The notes beneath the pieces are model-generated. The model searched no databases. It had not been told where the DNA came from and worked only from the letters and a program-made list of their open reading frames with translations. Positions 8,954-17,720 of a stretch of DNA of 64,000 nucleotides are shown piece by piece. Source of the stretch: Maribacter polysiphoniae (GTDB lineage: Bacteria; Bacteroidota; Bacteroidia; Flavobacteriales; Flavobacteriaceae); NCBI RefSeq assembly GCF_003148665.1, contig NZ_QGGQ01000003.1:1-64000 (forward strand), given 5' to 3'. Position numbers and translations under genes: made by a program. Position 1 is the stretch's first letter. Each line of letters begins with the position of its first letter.

Positions 8954-11158
8954 CTATATATTTAGCCAGTAGGTAAACTTTAGGTTTATTGATCGCATTC
9001 TGGGTGCAAAAGTATTGACAAAATAGTTATCATTATACACCAAGTACAAATCAGATAGGGGGGCGAACCTCCATTGCAACCTGGAATTGAGTCCAAAATT
9101 GTCCTGTTGTGTACTGTACTGTACCAAAGTGGACCAAAAAAGGGATTTATTGAAGGTGACTTCGATTTTTGGACTTAACAGCCATAAATCGGCACTAACA
9201 TAGGGTTGGGGCAATTCTATCCGATTATAATCGACCAGCATGGATATGAATACTTTAGGCTGAAATCGATAGGTCATCGTACCTAAAAAGGAATACCGAT
9301 TTCCGTTGAAAAAACTTCCTAATGTGGTCTCCATTCGATAAGAAAACAACTTTCTCCTATCGGATGTATATTCGAGTTTCAGATTACTGTAATGATAGCC
9401 CACATTCTCTGGTAGTGCAATGGCATCATCCTTTCCGGTAGGTTCGAACTCATCGGTTAAAAAGGTGTACTTGTTGTCCACTCTGATATTGATGTTGGAA
9501 AAATCAACGAATTTGGCCTCCCATTCACCTCGAAAGGTATAATCGGTATTTTGTAGATCCATACTCGGACTCCAGATGAAAATGGGGAAGAATTTAAAAC
9601 TATGGGTATTGATTATGCCCTTTTTTGGCCAAAAAACCTTTTCTATCCCTGCATAACCTTTCAATATATCCGTTCTACGGATATAGCCTAGATCAGATCT
9701 ATAATCTTCACCTACATACACTAGTTTTGAAAAAGTGTTATAATATCTAGAGTTATAATCTAGTTTAGCCCCGGTGGATACATCCTTATCCCCACTGTTA
9801 TGGGCAAAGGATTTATGGATGAAGAACTTGCCATTCCACCTATTGCCTTTTGATATAAGATCATAATCAATACCGAGTACGCGGTTATACCTATCCTCAT
9901 CTTCCTGAAAGTCGTAATTTTTAAGGGTTTGTCTGTTGATAAGGAACATACTGATATTTGATCGCCCGAATACACGTTGCTGAAGCGCAAGCATCATATT
10001 GTTGTTTGAAGTAATATTGTTTTGCCGATCAGCTTCAGTCTGTATATCTAGGAAACCAAGGCGTAAACCTTTATTCAGCTTACCACTGAGTCGCATTCCG
10101 CCAATAATCTTGTTTTCTATGGAATTGTCTGCTGTATCCGTGGCGATACCGATTCTTCTTGAAAAAAATGGATTTTCATCATGGGAATCACCAAAACTTG
10201 CAAAAAGGTCGCTATTGTCAATGAAGAACTGTCTTTTTTCCGGCAGTGAAATTTCAAAACGGGTAAGGTTGGTCACTTGGTCATCAACTTCAACCTGTGA
10301 AAAATCAGGATTTACGGTGATATCCAAATTCATGCTATTGCCAATCGCAAATTTGGCATCCCCACCAATTTTTATACGGTTGAGCGCTTCATTGTTCTCA
10401 AAATCGTTTTGGGAAATAGCATTGATATATGGAATGATAGCCAATGGACTTCTGGATTTTCCCAAAGGTTTTTCAAAAACCATATCCCCCATGAAGGTAA
10501 GGCCATAAACATTTTGATTCTGGGGAATGTTCATCCATGTGCTATTTTCGTTCGATTGGGTATCGAAACGATAACTGTTGAAACGCCACTTTGTCTCGCC
10601 TTCCTTAAACTTAAAGGCAGTTAGTGGAATGATCAATTCGGATGTGTAACGATCTTCATATATTTTGGAACTTCCTTTCCATTTCGTATCCCAGGATATG
10701 GTAAAGCCCCTTAAGTCATTACCACCACCAGAAACCAAACCTTCCCGACGTACTCCATAAGGATTGATACCGAATAAGAATGCATTTGAACCATCATTGA
10801 AGGTGTCGAACAACAAGGTTATATTATCGCTGTTTCCTGCCCTAAAGTCCCTTTTTAAGGACTGTACCTTGTAATCTTTCCCAGAGGTGAAAACAGTGAT
10901 TCCAATATACAGGTTTTCATCATCAAAAAGCATTTTGATATGGGTCTGTTTAGTGGCTAGGATGGAGTCAGAAGGAAAGTATTGCCAGAAATCTTTTGCT
11001 ATTTCGGCCTTAAACCAGATAGCCTCATCAAGGATGCCATCAGGATAAATGGTTTCGATATTTGAAATGTGGTTTACCGTAAAACCCTTATGATGATTTT
11101 GGGCATAAATGAAGAACGTAGAAAATATAAATAATAGAACGATTACATATCTCCCCAT
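8954..11158 (-). CDS. DUF5916 domain-containing protein with N-terminal CBM9-like domain
   Basis: A 734-residue exported protein. A signal peptide (about residues 1-19, ending IYAQ) precedes a carbohydrate-binding family 9-like domain (about 30-210) with DGILDEAIWFKAE and the metal-site strand FDDENLYIGITVF. The remaining 500 residues are DUF5916, rich in alternating aromatic strands and ending in FTYWLNI, the look of an outer-membrane beta-barrel. Such proteins are common in marine Bacteroidetes and are usually annotated as carbohydrate-binding or outer-membrane proteins without known substrate. Cotranscribed with the downstream HAD hydrolase. Confidence 0.9.
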   Translation of the reverse strand: MGRYVIVLLFIFSTFFIYAQNHHKGFTVNHISNIETIYPDGILDEAIWFKAEIAKDFWQYFPSDSILATKQTHIKMLFDDENLYIGITVFTSGKDYKVQSLKRDFRAGNSDNITLLFDTFNDGSNAFLFGINPYGVRREGLVSGGGNDLRGFTISWDTKWKGSSKIYEDRYTSELIIPLTAFKFKEGETKWRFNSYRFDTQSNENSTWMNIPQNQNVYGLTFMGDMVFEKPLGKSRSPLAIIPYINAISQNDFENNEALNRIKIGGDAKFAIGNSMNLDITVNPDFSQVEVDDQVTNLTRFEISLPEKRQFFIDNSDLFASFGDSHDENPFFSRRIGIATDTADNSIENKIIGGMRLSGKLNKGLRLGFLDIQTEADRQNNITSNNNMMLALQQRVFGRSNISMFLINRQTLKNYDFQEDEDRYNRVLGIDYDLISKGNRWNGKFFIHKSFAHNSGDKDVSTGAKLDYNSRYYNTFSKLVYVGEDYRSDLGYIRRTDILKGYAGIEKVFWPKKGIINTHSFKFFPIFIWSPSMDLQNTDYTFRGEWEAKFVDFSNINIRVDNKYTFLTDEFEPTGKDDAIALPENVGYHYSNLKLEYTSDRRKLFSYRMETTLGSFFNGNRYSFLGTMTYRFQPKVFISMLVDYNRIELPQPYVSADLWLLSPKIEVTFNKSLFWSTLVQYSTQQDNFGLNSRLQWRFAPLSDLYLVYNDNYFVNTFAPRMRSINLKFTYWLNI

Positions 11159-11183
11159 TAATGGTTGGTTTGGCTAGTCTGCT

Positions 11184-11191
11184 CAAATTTA
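11184..11191 (-). promoter_or_regulatory. -7 promoter element of the DUF5916-HAD operon
   Basis: Minus-strand TAAATTTG, a full consensus match, 25 bases upstream of the DUF5916 start. A TTG on the same strand (11215-11217) lies 23 bases further up, slightly wide for a -33 element. Confidence 0.45.
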
Positions 11192-11379
11192 GGGTATTAA
11201 AAATTAATTAAGGGCAATACTTCCAAAATTACGTACTTATTTATACGTTTTCAGGGCTTACTAAAATACGTAAGGCAACATATTGTTATAAAGCGTTTAC
11301 TTTTGGTTGACCCTTAATTTTTTCCTGTGTTTTTTTTGCATTATTTACCAAAGCAATCTGTATATGTATCTATGGGAGG

Positions 11380-13629
11380 TTAGGGTTTCGTGCGGAATTT
11401 TTTGACTTTCTTTTTCTTTGGGTTTTTAAATAGGCGTTTAAAAAAACCATCCCGTTTAATGGGTTCACAATCCAATATCCGTAAAACGGATGGATCGGTT
11501 TTGGGAAAACGGGCTTTTGTGATCCCATTGAATGCAGCATCGCGATTCAATTTCTGGTACCATAACGCGAATAGGGGTAATGCGGCGTTGGCCCCTTGGC
11601 CAAGGCTCGTGTTTTTAAAACCTATTTCATGATTGTCTAGGCCTACCCAACTCACGTGTACCAATTTTGGTGTAATGGCCACGAACCAGGCATCCTTATT
11701 GTTTTGGGTGGTGCCGGTTTTACCGGCAATATCGTTTTTCAAATTGTAGGTTGTACGAATGCGGGATGCTGTTCCTTGGTCAATGGTAGATTTCATCATT
11801 TCCAGCATTATTTCACCTGTTTTTCTTGAAAAAGCATCCGTTTTTACCTCTTTAGGTGCAAAACGGGCCAAAATTGAGTCGTTTTGATTCCTTATGCTTT
11901 CTATGTAGAAGGGTTCTGCCCCTTTTCCGTTATTCACAAAACTGGTGTAAACCGTAGCTAGTTCACTGACATAAAGTTCCCCTGTACCCAAGGCTAGCGA
12001 GGGTTGTTTGGGAAGTTCTGAGTATACACCCATTTTTTGGGCCTGTTCTATAACTTTATCGATACCGGTTTTTTCCAAAACCTTCACAGCCACCGTGTTC
12101 ACTGAATGGCTCAAGGCCATTTCCATTGAATAGTTGAGGTAGGCCTCATCCTTATTATTGGAGTTGCTGGGAGACCACCCTTTTAAATTCTCATACGCCA
12201 CCTCTTGGGCCGGAAAATAAGTGCATGGAGGTATACCGGCTTCAAGTGCGGTCGTATACACAATAGGCTTAAAAGTAGACCCTACCTGTCTTTTGCTTTG
12301 TGCTATATGGTCATATTTGAAATGTTTGTAATTGATGCCCCCGATCCATGTTTTTACAGCCCCTGTTCTCGGGTCCATGGATAGTGAACCGGTATTAAGG
12401 AATTTCATATAGTGCTGTACGCTATCTATGGTACTGGCTTTTACTGTTTTTTCGCCAGACCAGTCGCCTAATGTCATGGATCGTTTCTTACGAAGGGAAT
12501 CCATGATTCTTGTGTCATCCCATCCCAGTTTCTTTAATTTTTGGTAAGGTTCTGTTCTCTTCACCAATTTGCTTATCAGTCCTTTGTTCTTTAACCAAGG
12601 GGCATTTTTCCCATAACTCTTTTCGAATTTTTCTTGAAGGGAAGCCATATGGTGGGCCATGGATTCTTCTGCCAGTTGTTGCATTTTTGAGTCCAACGTA
12701 GTATACACCTTTAAACCCGAGGTATATGGATTGTAGTTCTTGCCATTTTTGTTTTGGATAGCACACCATTCACGAAGTTTTTTTCTTACCTCTTCCCTAA
12801 AGTAAGGCGCTAAGCCTACATCGTGTTCAAATTCGCGATAATTCAGTTTTAGGGGAATGGCGGAAAGACTATCCTTTTCTTTGGCATCGAGAAAACCGTT
12901 GTTTACCATAGATTGTAATACGAGATTTCTCCTTTCAATACTTTTTTTGGGGAATAATCTTGGATTATAGCTATGGGTGGCTTTAAGTGTACCGATCAAG
13001 GTTGCCGCTTGCTCTATGGTCAGTTCGCTGGTAGTCGTATTGAAAAACTTGAGTGCTGCACTTTCAATACCAAAGGTATTGCCACCAAAAGACACGGTGT
13101 TTAAATAATGTGTCAGTATTTCATCCTTGGTAAAGAGGTCCTCCAACCGTTGTGCGATAATCATTTCCTTTACCTTGTCTACCACAAGATGTGTTTGTTT
13201 ACGGTCTTTGCGGGGATATAGGTTCTTGGCCAATTGTTGTGTTAAGGTACTACCTCCTCCCGAAGATCGATCCTGCATCAATATCGTTTTTATGGCTACG
13301 CGAAGCAGGCTTTGATAGTCAATACCGGAATGTTCATAAAAACGCTCATCCTCAATAGCGGTCAATGCATTACGTACATGTTCTGGGATATTTTTAAATG
13401 GAATGGGTTGCTGATCGTTTAGATAATATTTGCCAATCAGCACGCCATCGGCAGTATAGACCTCTGAAGCCCTATTGTAATGAAAAGTGGAAAGCTCATT
13501 GTTATTGGGCAATTTGCCCCATATACCAATACGAACACTCAATATAAAAACGAACAATAGTAAAACAATTGCCAGAAGTAATTTTAGGGCAAATCGGGCA
13601 AAACCGTATTTTCTTTTCCTTTTAACCAA
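11380..13629 (-). CDS. penicillin-binding protein 1A, bifunctional transglycosylase/transpeptidase
   Basis: Builds peptidoglycan at the outer face of the cytoplasmic membrane. The 749 residues comprise a basic N terminus and one membrane anchor (about 13-35); a GT51 glycosyltransferase domain with catalytic Glu93 in AIEDERFYEH and the GGGSTLTQQLAKN motif (124-136); and a penicillin-binding transpeptidase domain with nucleophile Ser451 in GSTFKP, SVN at 509-511 and KTG at 637-639. All catalytic motifs are intact. The tail is strongly basic. It is transcribed divergently from the S1/P1 nuclease gene. Confidence 0.95.
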   Translation of the reverse strand: MVKRKRKYGFARFALKLLLAIVLLLFVFILSVRIGIWGKLPNNNELSTFHYNRASEVYTADGVLIGKYYLNDQQPIPFKNIPEHVRNALTAIEDERFYEHSGIDYQSLLRVAIKTILMQDRSSGGGSTLTQQLAKNLYPRKDRKQTHLVVDKVKEMIIAQRLEDLFTKDEILTHYLNTVSFGGNTFGIESAALKFFNTTTSELTIEQAATLIGTLKATHSYNPRLFPKKSIERRNLVLQSMVNNGFLDAKEKDSLSAIPLKLNYREFEHDVGLAPYFREEVRKKLREWCAIQNKNGKNYNPYTSGLKVYTTLDSKMQQLAEESMAHHMASLQEKFEKSYGKNAPWLKNKGLISKLVKRTEPYQKLKKLGWDDTRIMDSLRKKRSMTLGDWSGEKTVKASTIDSVQHYMKFLNTGSLSMDPRTGAVKTWIGGINYKHFKYDHIAQSKRQVGSTFKPIVYTTALEAGIPPCTYFPAQEVAYENLKGWSPSNSNNKDEAYLNYSMEMALSHSVNTVAVKVLEKTGIDKVIEQAQKMGVYSELPKQPSLALGTGELYVSELATVYTSFVNNGKGAEPFYIESIRNQNDSILARFAPKEVKTDAFSRKTGEIMLEMMKSTIDQGTASRIRTTYNLKNDIAGKTGTTQNNKDAWFVAITPKLVHVSWVGLDNHEIGFKNTSLGQGANAALPLFALWYQKLNRDAAFNGITKARFPKTDPSVLRILDCEPIKRDGFFKRLFKNPKKKKVKKFRTKP

Positions 13630-13713
13630 ATCAGTGGGTTTTTTTAAGGATGCAATATCAAACTAAAAAATGAAAACGGACTAAGAGTTAACAATAGATT
13701 AAAATGCTTTTTC

Positions 13714-13721
13714 TAATTTTG
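13714..13721 (+). promoter_or_regulatory. -7 promoter element of the S1/P1 nuclease gene
   Basis: TAATTTTG, a full consensus match, ending 15 bases before the ATG at 13737. No convincing -33 element is visible. Confidence 0.45.
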
Positions 13722-13736
13722 GAATAAATAAAAATC

Positions 13737-14510
13737 ATGAAAAATATAGTACTTCTGATTCTTTTGGCAAGCCAGATGTCATTCGGAAATGCACCATTTT
13801 GGTCGAAAACAGGTCATAGGGTCATAGGGGAAATAGCCCAAAATGAGTTGTCGGGAAAGGCAAAACGAGCGATTGCTAAACTGCTGGATGGTAAAAGCCT
13901 ATCCTCAATCTCAAATTTCGCCGATGAAATTAAAGCCGATAGCCGTTATAGGGAATTCAGTGCCTGGCATTATGTGAATATACCTCCGGGAAAGGATTAT
14001 AAGGATATTGAACACAATACATATGGTGATTTGGTAACGGGTATTCGTAAATGTATCGAAATTGTCAAGGATGGGAAGAACCCAAAGGAAGATCGTGTAT
14101 TTTATTTGAAGATGTTGGTGCATTTGGTAGGGGACCTTCATCAACCCATGCATGTTGGTCGTGTAGAGGATAAGGGAGGAAATGACATACAGGTGCAATG
14201 GTTCGGTAGAGGCAGTAATTTACATAGGGTATGGGATTCGAATATGATCGATGACTATGGGTTAAGTTTTTCTGAACTGGCAAATTCACTTCCTGAATTG
14301 GATAAGAATGCAAGAAAGAAGATTCAAGAAGGGGAGGTACTTGATTGGGTAAAAGAATCACAGGAAATTGCGGATAAGTTGTATGATTCTGTTGAAAATG
14401 GCGAGAAACTAGCCTATCGTTATAGTTATGTTTGGTGGGGTACGGTCGAATCCCAACTCAATAAGGGAGGCTTACGTTTGGCAAAAGTATTGAATGACCT
14501 TTTTAAGTAG
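13737..14510 (+). CDS. S1/P1-type zinc-dependent nuclease, exported
   Basis: Degrades single-stranded DNA and RNA, probably in the periplasm or outside the cell for nutrient salvage. 257 residues with a signal peptide. The family's trinuclear zinc site is complete: Trp22 and His27 in FWSKTGHRV, Asp63, His78 in AWHYVN, His129 and Asp133 and His139 in VHLVGDLHQPMHV, His163 and Asp167 in NLHRVWD. In fungal P1 the tryptophan is the mature N terminus and binds zinc; here the obvious cleavage site (after GNA) would leave Pro-Phe before it, so the exact processing point is uncertain. Followed by a structured untranslated region. Confidence 0.95.
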   Translation: MKNIVLLILLASQMSFGNAPFWSKTGHRVIGEIAQNELSGKAKRAIAKLLDGKSLSSISNFADEIKADSRYREFSAWHYVNIPPGKDYKDIEHNTYGDLVTGIRKCIEIVKDGKNPKEDRVFYLKMLVHLVGDLHQPMHVGRVEDKGGNDIQVQWFGRGSNLHRVWDSNMIDDYGLSFSELANSLPELDKNARKKIQEGEVLDWVKESQEIADKLYDSVENGEKLAYRYSYVWWGTVESQLNKGGLRLAKVLNDLFK

Positions 14511-14544
14511 AACATTGATTTTAAGGGTGTTCCAACATGGTTTA

Positions 14545-14685
14545 AAGCACTGCTTTTAACCTTCTTAACCTGAAAAACGGGAATTTAGTCGAAAAACAAT
14601 ACTTTGGCATACGGTTTGAAGTTATCTTTATGTAGTTGTGCATGAGGAGATTAGTACAGTTACCCGATTGCTAAAGGCAGTGCTT
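14545..14685 (+). ncRNA. candidate structured RNA closed by a 14-bp helix, 3' of the nuclease gene
   Basis: AAGCACTGCTTTTA (14545-14558) can pair along its full length with TAAAGGCAGTGCTT (14672-14685), 13 Watson-Crick pairs plus one G-U, closing about 113 bases. A small inner hairpin (ACTTT with GAAGT, near 14601-14621) is also possible. The intrinsic terminator follows 22 bases later. No open frame lies inside. It may be a 3'-UTR-derived or independent small RNA; a TTTG-N16-TATCTTTA pair (14603-14630) inside could also start a shorter transcript. I recognise no known RNA family. Confidence 0.4.
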
Positions 14686-14707
14686 GACTTCGAAAAAGGG
14701 TATAAAA

Positions 14708-14732
14708 AAAACCGGTGTTTAACCGGTTTTTT
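14708..14732. terminator. bidirectional intrinsic terminator between the nuclease gene and alkB
   Basis: AAAACCGGT (14708-14716) and ACCGGTTTT (14722-14730) form a 9-bp stem around GTTTA, with an A-run on one side and a T-run on the other. It can serve both converging transcripts. Confidence 0.9.
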
Positions 14733-15323
14733 TTATTTCAATACCCTAAAGGTTAGATTGATTCGTCCGCCAATGGGTTTAGTGGTCTTCGGTACTTGAT
14801 GTTGCCAATAGTGTTGGGTCTTTCCTTTCATCAATAATAAACTCCCATGCCCCAAAAGTAATTTATGTTTTAAGGATTTATCCTTTTTGTGTCGTAAATG
14901 AAAAACACGTTCTTGACCTAAACTGATTGAGGCAATAACCGGATTTTGTCCGAGTTCCTTTTCATCATCGGAATGCCAACCATTGCTATCGCGCCCATTT
15001 CTATAAAAGTTCAACAGACAGGTATTGAACGCCGTGCGAGTCAGGTCTTCCAATAGACTGTTGATTTCCCCTAAATTTTCCGTAAACGGTTTAGGTCGCA
15101 TTACAATGTTTGAATAGGAGTATTCCTTATCCCCACTACCATATAACGCGGTCAATCTTGGTTGGGGATATACTTTCCCAAAAACCTTAATGTCATCGTG
15201 TTGCCATGGTACGGAATCTTTAAAATAATCAAAAAGGACCGCTGCTTTTTCTGAATCGATAAAATCAGGATAATACGAGATATCCGCATCGATCAGGTTC
15301 AAAAGTAGGGGCGATGTCGACAT
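14733..15323 (-). CDS. alkB: alpha-ketoglutarate-dependent dioxygenase, AlkB family (ALKBH2/3-like)
   Basis: Repairs alkylated bases such as 1-methyladenine and 3-methylcytosine by oxidative demethylation, using Fe(II) and 2-oxoglutarate. 196 residues, the compact form seen in Bacteroidetes and similar to human ALKBH2/3. The iron ligands are His117 and Asp119 in WHSDDE and His175 in HQVP; 2-oxoglutarate is held by Arg187 (GGRINLTFR) with Arg193. The start codon overlaps the stop of the upstream AraC-type gene by one base (TAATG on the minus strand), so it is translated from that regulator's message. Confidence 0.94.
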   Translation of the reverse strand: MSTSPLLLNLIDADISYYPDFIDSEKAAVLFDYFKDSVPWQHDDIKVFGKVYPQPRLTALYGSGDKEYSYSNIVMRPKPFTENLGEINSLLEDLTRTAFNTCLLNFYRNGRDSNGWHSDDEKELGQNPVIASISLGQERVFHLRHKKDKSLKHKLLLGHGSLLLMKGKTQHYWQHQVPKTTKPIGGRINLTFRVLK

Positions 15324-16195
15324 TATTGAAAGACCGCCTTTAATTGGTTGCGATAGGCAGAAGGATTTTGTCCTGTAAAGGTTTTGAATGATTTATTGAA
15401 ATGTGAAAAATTGTTGAATCCACATTCAAAGCATACCTCGGTGATACTCATCGGTTGTTCGGCCAAGAGTTTGGAGGCATGTACCAGACGATATTCATTG
15501 ACAAATTGAACAAAGGTCTTATTGGTTATCTTTTTAAAGTACCTACAGAAAGAAGGTATGGTCATGTTGACCATATCCGATATTTCCTTAAGGGTAATTT
15601 CTTCCTTGAAATTATTCTTGACATAATTGAATACAATATTGATACGGTCATTGTCCTTGATATCGGCTTCAAGTGAAAAACCGTGAGCATTCAATATCCT
15701 GAATTCCTCGGTGCTGCCAAGTCCATGAAGAATATCCAGTATTGAAATTAATCGTTCGAAATTGGATTTGTATTCCAGGGCTTCCATTTTTTTGCCCAAA
15801 TATTGTTTTGTCTCCCCAAAGAAAACAACACCTCCTCTTGCGATTTCAAAAAGGTTTTGGACTTTCTTCATTTCCGGGATCTTAAAAAAATCCTCCCCCA
15901 AAAAATCCTCTTTCATCTGAATTACGGTTTCCCTTCTGTTCCCCGTTAACTTATCGGTAAACCCACAATGGGGTAAATTACTAGGTACCATTAAAAGCGT
16001 GCCGTTGGTATAATAAGAAAGGTTGCTCCCAATCTGTCTTTTACCTGCCCCTCCATTTACGTATACCAATTCTATTTCGGGGTGGTAGTGCCACTTATTG
16101 TTTTTGTTGTTTGTTTCGGCATCGAATTTCTGGTACATAAAAGAATGTCCAAAATTGGGTTCAATGACTTCAAAAGTAGGTTTCTGATTTAGCAT
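15323..16195 (-). CDS. AraC family transcriptional regulator with N-terminal cupin domain
   Basis: A 290-residue regulator. Residues about 1-150 form a cupin sensor (KWHYHPEIELVYVNGG, then VPSNLPHCGF with the HxH-style fold), and residues about 190-288 hold two helix-turn-helix units (ITLKEISDMVNMTIPSFCRYFKK is split by family spacing; the second contains ITEVCFECGFNNFSHFNKSFK-like sequence) typical of sugar-responsive AraC proteins. It lacks the N-terminal methyl-acceptor domain of Ada. It is coupled to alkB downstream, and it is divergent from the duplicated 195-residue exported protein genes, whose control regions carry paired half-sites at AraC-like spacing. The effector is unknown. Confidence 0.93.
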   Translation of the reverse strand: MLNQKPTFEVIEPNFGHSFMYQKFDAETNNKNNKWHYHPEIELVYVNGGAGKRQIGSNLSYYTNGTLLMVPSNLPHCGFTDKLTGNRRETVIQMKEDFLGEDFFKIPEMKKVQNLFEIARGGVVFFGETKQYLGKKMEALEYKSNFERLISILDILHGLGSTEEFRILNAHGFSLEADIKDNDRINIVFNYVKNNFKEEITLKEISDMVNMTIPSFCRYFKKITNKTFVQFVNEYRLVHASKLLAEQPMSITEVCFECGFNNFSHFNKSFKTFTGQNPSAYRNQLKAVFQ

Positions 16196-16247
16196 ATCTA
16201 TTTATTTCCTCGTGCAAAGTTACTAAGGCTTTAAATGACCGAACTTT

Positions 16248-16279
16248 GTAAAATTGCCTCAATTCTGTGCAAAATTACC
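16248..16279 (+). promoter_or_regulatory. candidate AraC-type operator, copy 1 (two half-sites 21 bp apart)
   Basis: GTAAAATTGCC (16248-16258) and GCAAAATTACC (16269-16279) are direct repeats starting exactly 21 bases apart, two helical turns, as AraC-family dimers require. A third related half-site GCAAAGTTACT lies at 16214-16224, closer to the regulator's own start. The pair is kept in the second copy of the duplication. Confidence 0.5.
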
Positions 16280-16364
16280 ACTTAACAATTAATTAACCTA
16301 GCTATGTGTTAAAATAACATATAAATTGGAAAATCTTGATGTAGTAGGCGGGGTAAAGCGGTCG

Positions 16365-16372
16365 TAAGTTTG
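16365..16372 (+). promoter_or_regulatory. -7 promoter element of the first 195-residue protein gene
   Basis: TAAGTTTG, full consensus, followed by an approximately 68-base leader before the ATG at 16440. The surrounding sequence is repeated almost exactly before the second gene copy. Confidence 0.6.
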
Positions 16373-16439
16373 CCCTGTAATTAGTTACTAAGCGAAAAAG
16401 AAAAAGAAGATTGACCATTAACCCTAAAATTAAAATGTT

Positions 16440-17027
16440 ATGAAAGCAATTAAGAAAATTACCCTAAGCGCGGCCTTTTTATTTATTACAGCCCTAGGCA
16501 TGGCCAACGAGATGGATTTGAGAATCATCGCGAACAATGAGGATAAATCCTTGGTTTTCCGCTATGAAAACCTAACTACTGATGCATCATTAAGATTCAT
16601 TGATGGACAAGGAAATGTTATTTTCACTGAAAACTTAAAAGATAAATCAGCATACTTGAAAAGGTTTAACCTTAACAGCCTATCCACAGGTACATATTTC
16701 CTTACTGTGGAAGATGCCATAAAGGAGACGGAGTATACTATTGCCATTGAGGATGCCAATATTTCCATTGAGAACAAGTCAGAGAAGAACAAACCGGTTT
16801 TCAGGACAACTGAAAATATGGTCTATGTTAATCTGTTGAACTTGAAAAAGGACGAGGTTGAGATCAAGGTTTATGATGATAGTGACAGAGTAGTCTTCAA
16901 CGAAGTATTCAATGACAAGGATATTATCGAGAAAGCCTTCAATTTTGAGAAAGCCTATAAGGGACATTACATCATCAAGGTAAAAAAGAATGATGAAACT
17001 TATTACGAAGCATTTGACGTTGATTAA
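16440..17027 (+). CDS. exported beta-sandwich protein, tandem copy 1
   Basis: A 195-residue protein with a clear signal peptide (residues 1-22, ending GMAN). The mature part reads as two beta-sandwich modules (about 24-104 and 108-195), each with a strand pair like LRFIDGQGNVIFTENL or IKVYDDSDRVVFNEVF and a closing GTYFLTVED or GHYIIKVKK. This pattern is reminiscent of T9SS type A sorting domains and DUF3244-like proteins, but no cargo domain is attached. The second copy 1281 bases downstream is about 85% identical (roughly 30 differences by my reading). It has its own promoter and terminator, both duplicated. Its role is unknown; control by the adjacent AraC-type protein is inferred. Confidence 0.85.
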   Translation: MKAIKKITLSAAFLFITALGMANEMDLRIIANNEDKSLVFRYENLTTDASLRFIDGQGNVIFTENLKDKSAYLKRFNLNSLSTGTYFLTVEDAIKETEYTIAIEDANISIENKSEKNKPVFRTTENMVYVNLLNLKKDEVEIKVYDDSDRVVFNEVFNDKDIIEKAFNFEKAYKGHYIIKVKKNDETYYEAFDVD

Positions 17028-17053
17028 GTTAGTTTAATCTATCTAGGAGAAAG

Positions 17054-17077
17054 AAGAGGGCATTAGCCCTCTTTTTT
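17054..17077 (+). terminator. intrinsic terminator of copy 1
   Basis: AAGAGGGC (17054-17061), loop ATTA, GCCCTCTT (17066-17073), then a T-run. The same hairpin follows copy 2. Confidence 0.92.
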
Positions 17078-17529
17078 CATTTTTATAGGTTGCATAAGTA
17101 CCTGTAGTTTACGATAAATCAAAATGTAGTACTTCATATTGCGATTCTCAACTTATATCAAGGAGGATTCAGTTTTACCAGGTCCCAGGGTTTGATATGT
17201 CGATCCTAGGAATGTTTTAATCTAGATTGAAATCCTATTTCCGTTCGCGGTGGATTTAGGTGGGTAGGAAAATGGGGCCTAAAATGATCCGGTAGATGAT
17301 AGGCGAAGTATAATCGGTTTTATGGGGTTTTTCACCTATACCCCTATGAACCTATTCTAGTATAATACCTAGGTGTTTGGGTTATTGATCGACTAAGGGA
17401 ATTTGCAATGTGAATTTGATGTGTAGGGGAATTTCCAAAAATGGGGTAGAACAACATCGAACTTAGCCTGTGGATTGGCCGTCATAGTTCAATTTTAAGA
17501 ACAAGGTAATCAACGATTTAAGAATCAAT
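17078..17529. other. intergenic spacer between the duplicated units, no gene seen
   Basis: About 450 bases between the first terminator and the second copy's control region. I find no plausible open frame, RNA hairpin of note or repeat. It has several short palindromes such as AATCTAGATT and two CCTAGG sites, none convincing. The spacer resembles neither copy and may be debris of the sequence present when the duplication arose. Confidence 0.5.
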
Positions 17530-17533
17530 CTTT

Positions 17534-17565
17534 GTAAAATTGCCTTAAATATGTGCTAAATTACC
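17534..17565 (+). promoter_or_regulatory. candidate AraC-type operator, copy 2
   Basis: GTAAAATTGCC (17534-17544) and GCTAAATTACC (17555-17565), again starting 21 bases apart. The bases between the half-sites have diverged more than the half-sites themselves. Confidence 0.5.
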
Positions 17566-17650
17566 ACTTAACAATTTATTAACCTTAGTGTATGGTAAAA
17601 TAGCATATAAATTGGAGAATCTTGATGTAGTAGGGGGTGTTAAGCCGTCG

Positions 17651-17658
17651 TAAGTTTG
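17651..17658 (+). promoter_or_regulatory. -7 promoter element of the second 195-residue protein gene
   Basis: TAAGTTTG, identical to copy 1, 63 bases before the ATG at 17721. Confidence 0.6.
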
Positions 17659-17720
17659 CCCTGTATTTAGTTACAAAGCGAAAAAGAAAATTGACCATTA
17701 ACCCTAAAAATTAAAATGTT

